From Synechococcus sp. A10-1-5-1 (GTDB lineage: Bacteria; Cyanobacteriota; Cyanobacteriia; PCC-6307; Cyanobiaceae), in contig NZ_CP096032.1 in the NCBI RefSeq assembly GCF_023115425.1, forward strand, positions 1,240,001 to 1,304,000: DNA of 64,000 bases, in the 5' to 3' direction. The position numbers and the translations under genes were made by a program. Positions within the stretch are counted from its first letter, which is position 1; the number at the start of each line of letters is the position of its first letter. Shown here one piece after another: positions 62,937-64,000 of this stretch. The notes under the pieces were generated by a model. It was given only the letters and a program-made list of their open reading frames with translations, ran no database searches and was not told the origin of the DNA.

Positions 62937-64000
62937 TGGCGGCGGCCTGTCACCACCATCACGAGGCCCAACGCATCGCAAGCGGCGATGGAGTCGGCAT
63001 CACGGACGCTGCCGCCGGGCTGGATCACAGCGGTGATCCCGTACTGCGCCGCCAAACGAACGGTGTCGTCAAAGGGGAAGAAGCCATCACTCGCCAAGAC
63101 GGCACCACGGGCCTTCTCACCAGCGGTCTCGAGGGCGATCTTGGCCGAGCCAACACGGTTCATCTGACCAGCACCGATCCCGAGGCTTTGTCCGCCGCGG
63201 GCCACGGTGATGGCGTTGGAGCGCACATGGCGCACCAAGCGCCAGCAGAAGGCCAAATCCGCAAGCTCCTCCGCGCTGGGCTGACGCTTGCTCACCACCT
63301 GCCAAGCGGTTTCATCAACGGGCTGATCGTCCAGGTCCTGAACCAGAAGACCGCCGAGGACACTGCGGAGCTGTTGACGACTGGCGCGCTCAATCGCCTC
63401 TGGAGCCAGCTCTAACAAGCGCAGATTGGCCTTCGCCGACAGCAGCTCGCGAGCTTCGGCGTTGAACGAGGGCGCGACCACACACTCCAGGAAAAGGCTG
63501 GTCAAATGCCCGGCGGTCGCCCCATCGACGGGGCCATTGATTGCCACGATGCCGCCAAACGCCGAGAGGCGGTCAGCATCGAGTGCCCGCTCAAGCGCAT
63601 TGGCACTACCCGTGCCAGTCGCCACGCCACAGGGGTTGGTGTGCTTCACGACCACCGCCGCCGGCTTGAAGGCGTTGCCGCCAGCGGGCTGGCCGCCGTA
63701 GCCGAACTCGCGCACCGTGGCGAGGGCGGCCTCGAGATCAAGGATGTTGTTGTAGCTGAGCTCCTTGCCCTGAAGCTGCTCGCCCGCACCCAGTCCCGCC
63801 CCAGGCTGGGCATACCAGGTGGCGCTTTGGTGGGGGTTCTCGCCGTAGCGCAAGCTTTGACGCGCGGGGAGTTCAAGGCTGAACGTGCCAGCACTCTGAG
63901 CCTCAAGCTGGGCACTCAGCCACTCGCTAATGGCCGTGTCGTACTCGGCGGTATGGCTGAACGCCTCCAAGGCCAGTCGACGTCGTAACTCAGGACTGAT
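62924..64000 (-). CDS. purH: Bifunctional AICAR formyltransferase/IMP cyclohydrolase, 3' part
   Basis: The frame continues past the right edge; about 358 C-terminal residues are visible, mostly the formyltransferase domain. [18 protein letters not shown] with the Lys/His-type catalytic site of the family, [50 protein letters not shown] and [18 protein letters not shown] are visible; the end is VTGRRHFLH. It performs the last two steps of IMP synthesis. The IMP cyclohydrolase domain lies outside the window. Confidence 0.96.
   Translation of the reverse strand: MSPELRRRLALEAFSHTAEYDTAISEWLSAQLEAQSAGTFSLELPARQSLRYGENPHQSATWYAQPGAGLGAGEQLQGKELSYNNILDLEAALATVREFGYGGQPAGGNAFKPAAVVVKHTNPCGVATGTGSANALERALDADRLSAFGGIVAINGPVDGATAGHLTSLFLECVVAPSFNAEARELLSAKANLRLLELAPEAIERASRQQLRSVLGGLLVQDLDDQPVDETAWQVVSKRQPSAEELADLAFCWRLVRHVRSNAITVARGGQSLGIGAGQMNRVGSAKIALETAGEKARGAVLASDGFFPFDDTVRLAAQYGITAVIQPGGSVRDADSIAACDALGLVMVVTGRRHFLH

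Noticed and set aside
1-64000. Mobile elements, CRISPR arrays or defence islands
   Set aside because: No transposase, integrase, recombinase, regularly spaced repeats, toxin-antitoxin or restriction genes recognised; the region looks like core chromosome.

Overview
The window looks like a chromosome segment of a high-GC unicellular picocyanobacterium of the Synechococcus/Cyanobium type. The evidence is the photosystem II genes (psbA, psbO, psbH, psbN, psbI), chloroplast-type conserved frames (ycf20, ycf66), crtR, ntcA, ictB, the LL-diaminopimelate aminotransferase route to lysine, and many cyanobacteria-restricted DUF proteins. Genus is an inference. Genes are packed tightly: stop/start overlaps of 1-20 bp are common, no gene-free stretch reaches 300 bp, and I saw no insertion sequence, prophage, CRISPR array, integron or rRNA. 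It reads as core genome rather than an accessory island.

Layout. 1-6 kb: 5' part of a B12-binding radical SAM protein, dapL, clpS, a CPBP protease, then a reverse-strand pair of radical SAM genes (cofG and a second one) divergent from psbA. 6-14.7 kb: psbA with a strong terminator, nth, an SMP-30-like protein, aroC, a Lys/Ala-rich histone-H1-like protein, an Eda-like aldolase, ftsH and sat. 14.7-23.1 kb: psbO, coaBC with a DUF2555 gene, tRNA-Ala, two very small genes, ycf20, pyrB, mpg, a 45-aa membrane peptide, a creatininase homologue, gatC, crtR, tRNA-Leu. 23.1-36.5 kb: ycf66, ileS, DUF3177, a FIST protein, trmB, ictB, a BadF/NagK-type kinase, glmM, a lytic transglycosylase, a NIL-ferredoxin. 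36.5-47.1 kb: a TxlA/HCF164-type thioredoxin, thyX, dcd, a CobO-like protein, rph, ntcA, DUF3084, a RuvC-fold protein, pth, tatA, psbH/psbN, a GH38 mannosidase, psbI. 47.1-64 kb: an LptD-like outer-membrane protein, a pentapeptide protein, leuD, leuC, cinA, a WecA-type transferase, glyA, tRNA-Arg, small genes, murJ, sfsA, ispH, DUF1997, DUF4079 and the 3' part of purH.

How genes may work together. Photosystem II supply and repair is the main theme: D1 (the Glu130, high-light type), PsbO, PsbH, PsbN, PsbI, an FtsH protease of the kind used in D1 turnover, and a radical SAM gene next to psbA. Envelope functions recur: NagK-like kinase, GlmM, lytic transglycosylase, MurJ, WecA-like transferase and the LptD-like protein. 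Nucleotide supply is represented by pyrB, purH, thyX and dcd, with the CobO-like gene directly upstream of dcd in the same transcription direction.

I found no convincing new multi-gene system. The items most worth a second look are the histone-like protein, the CobO-like protein with a degenerate P-loop beside a perfect palindrome, the psbA/cofG/radical SAM neighbourhood, the kinase/GlmM/lytic transglycosylase cluster, the stand-alone PCP_red mini-protein, and ycf20 without an ordinary start codon. All family names come from recognition by eye; no database search was run.
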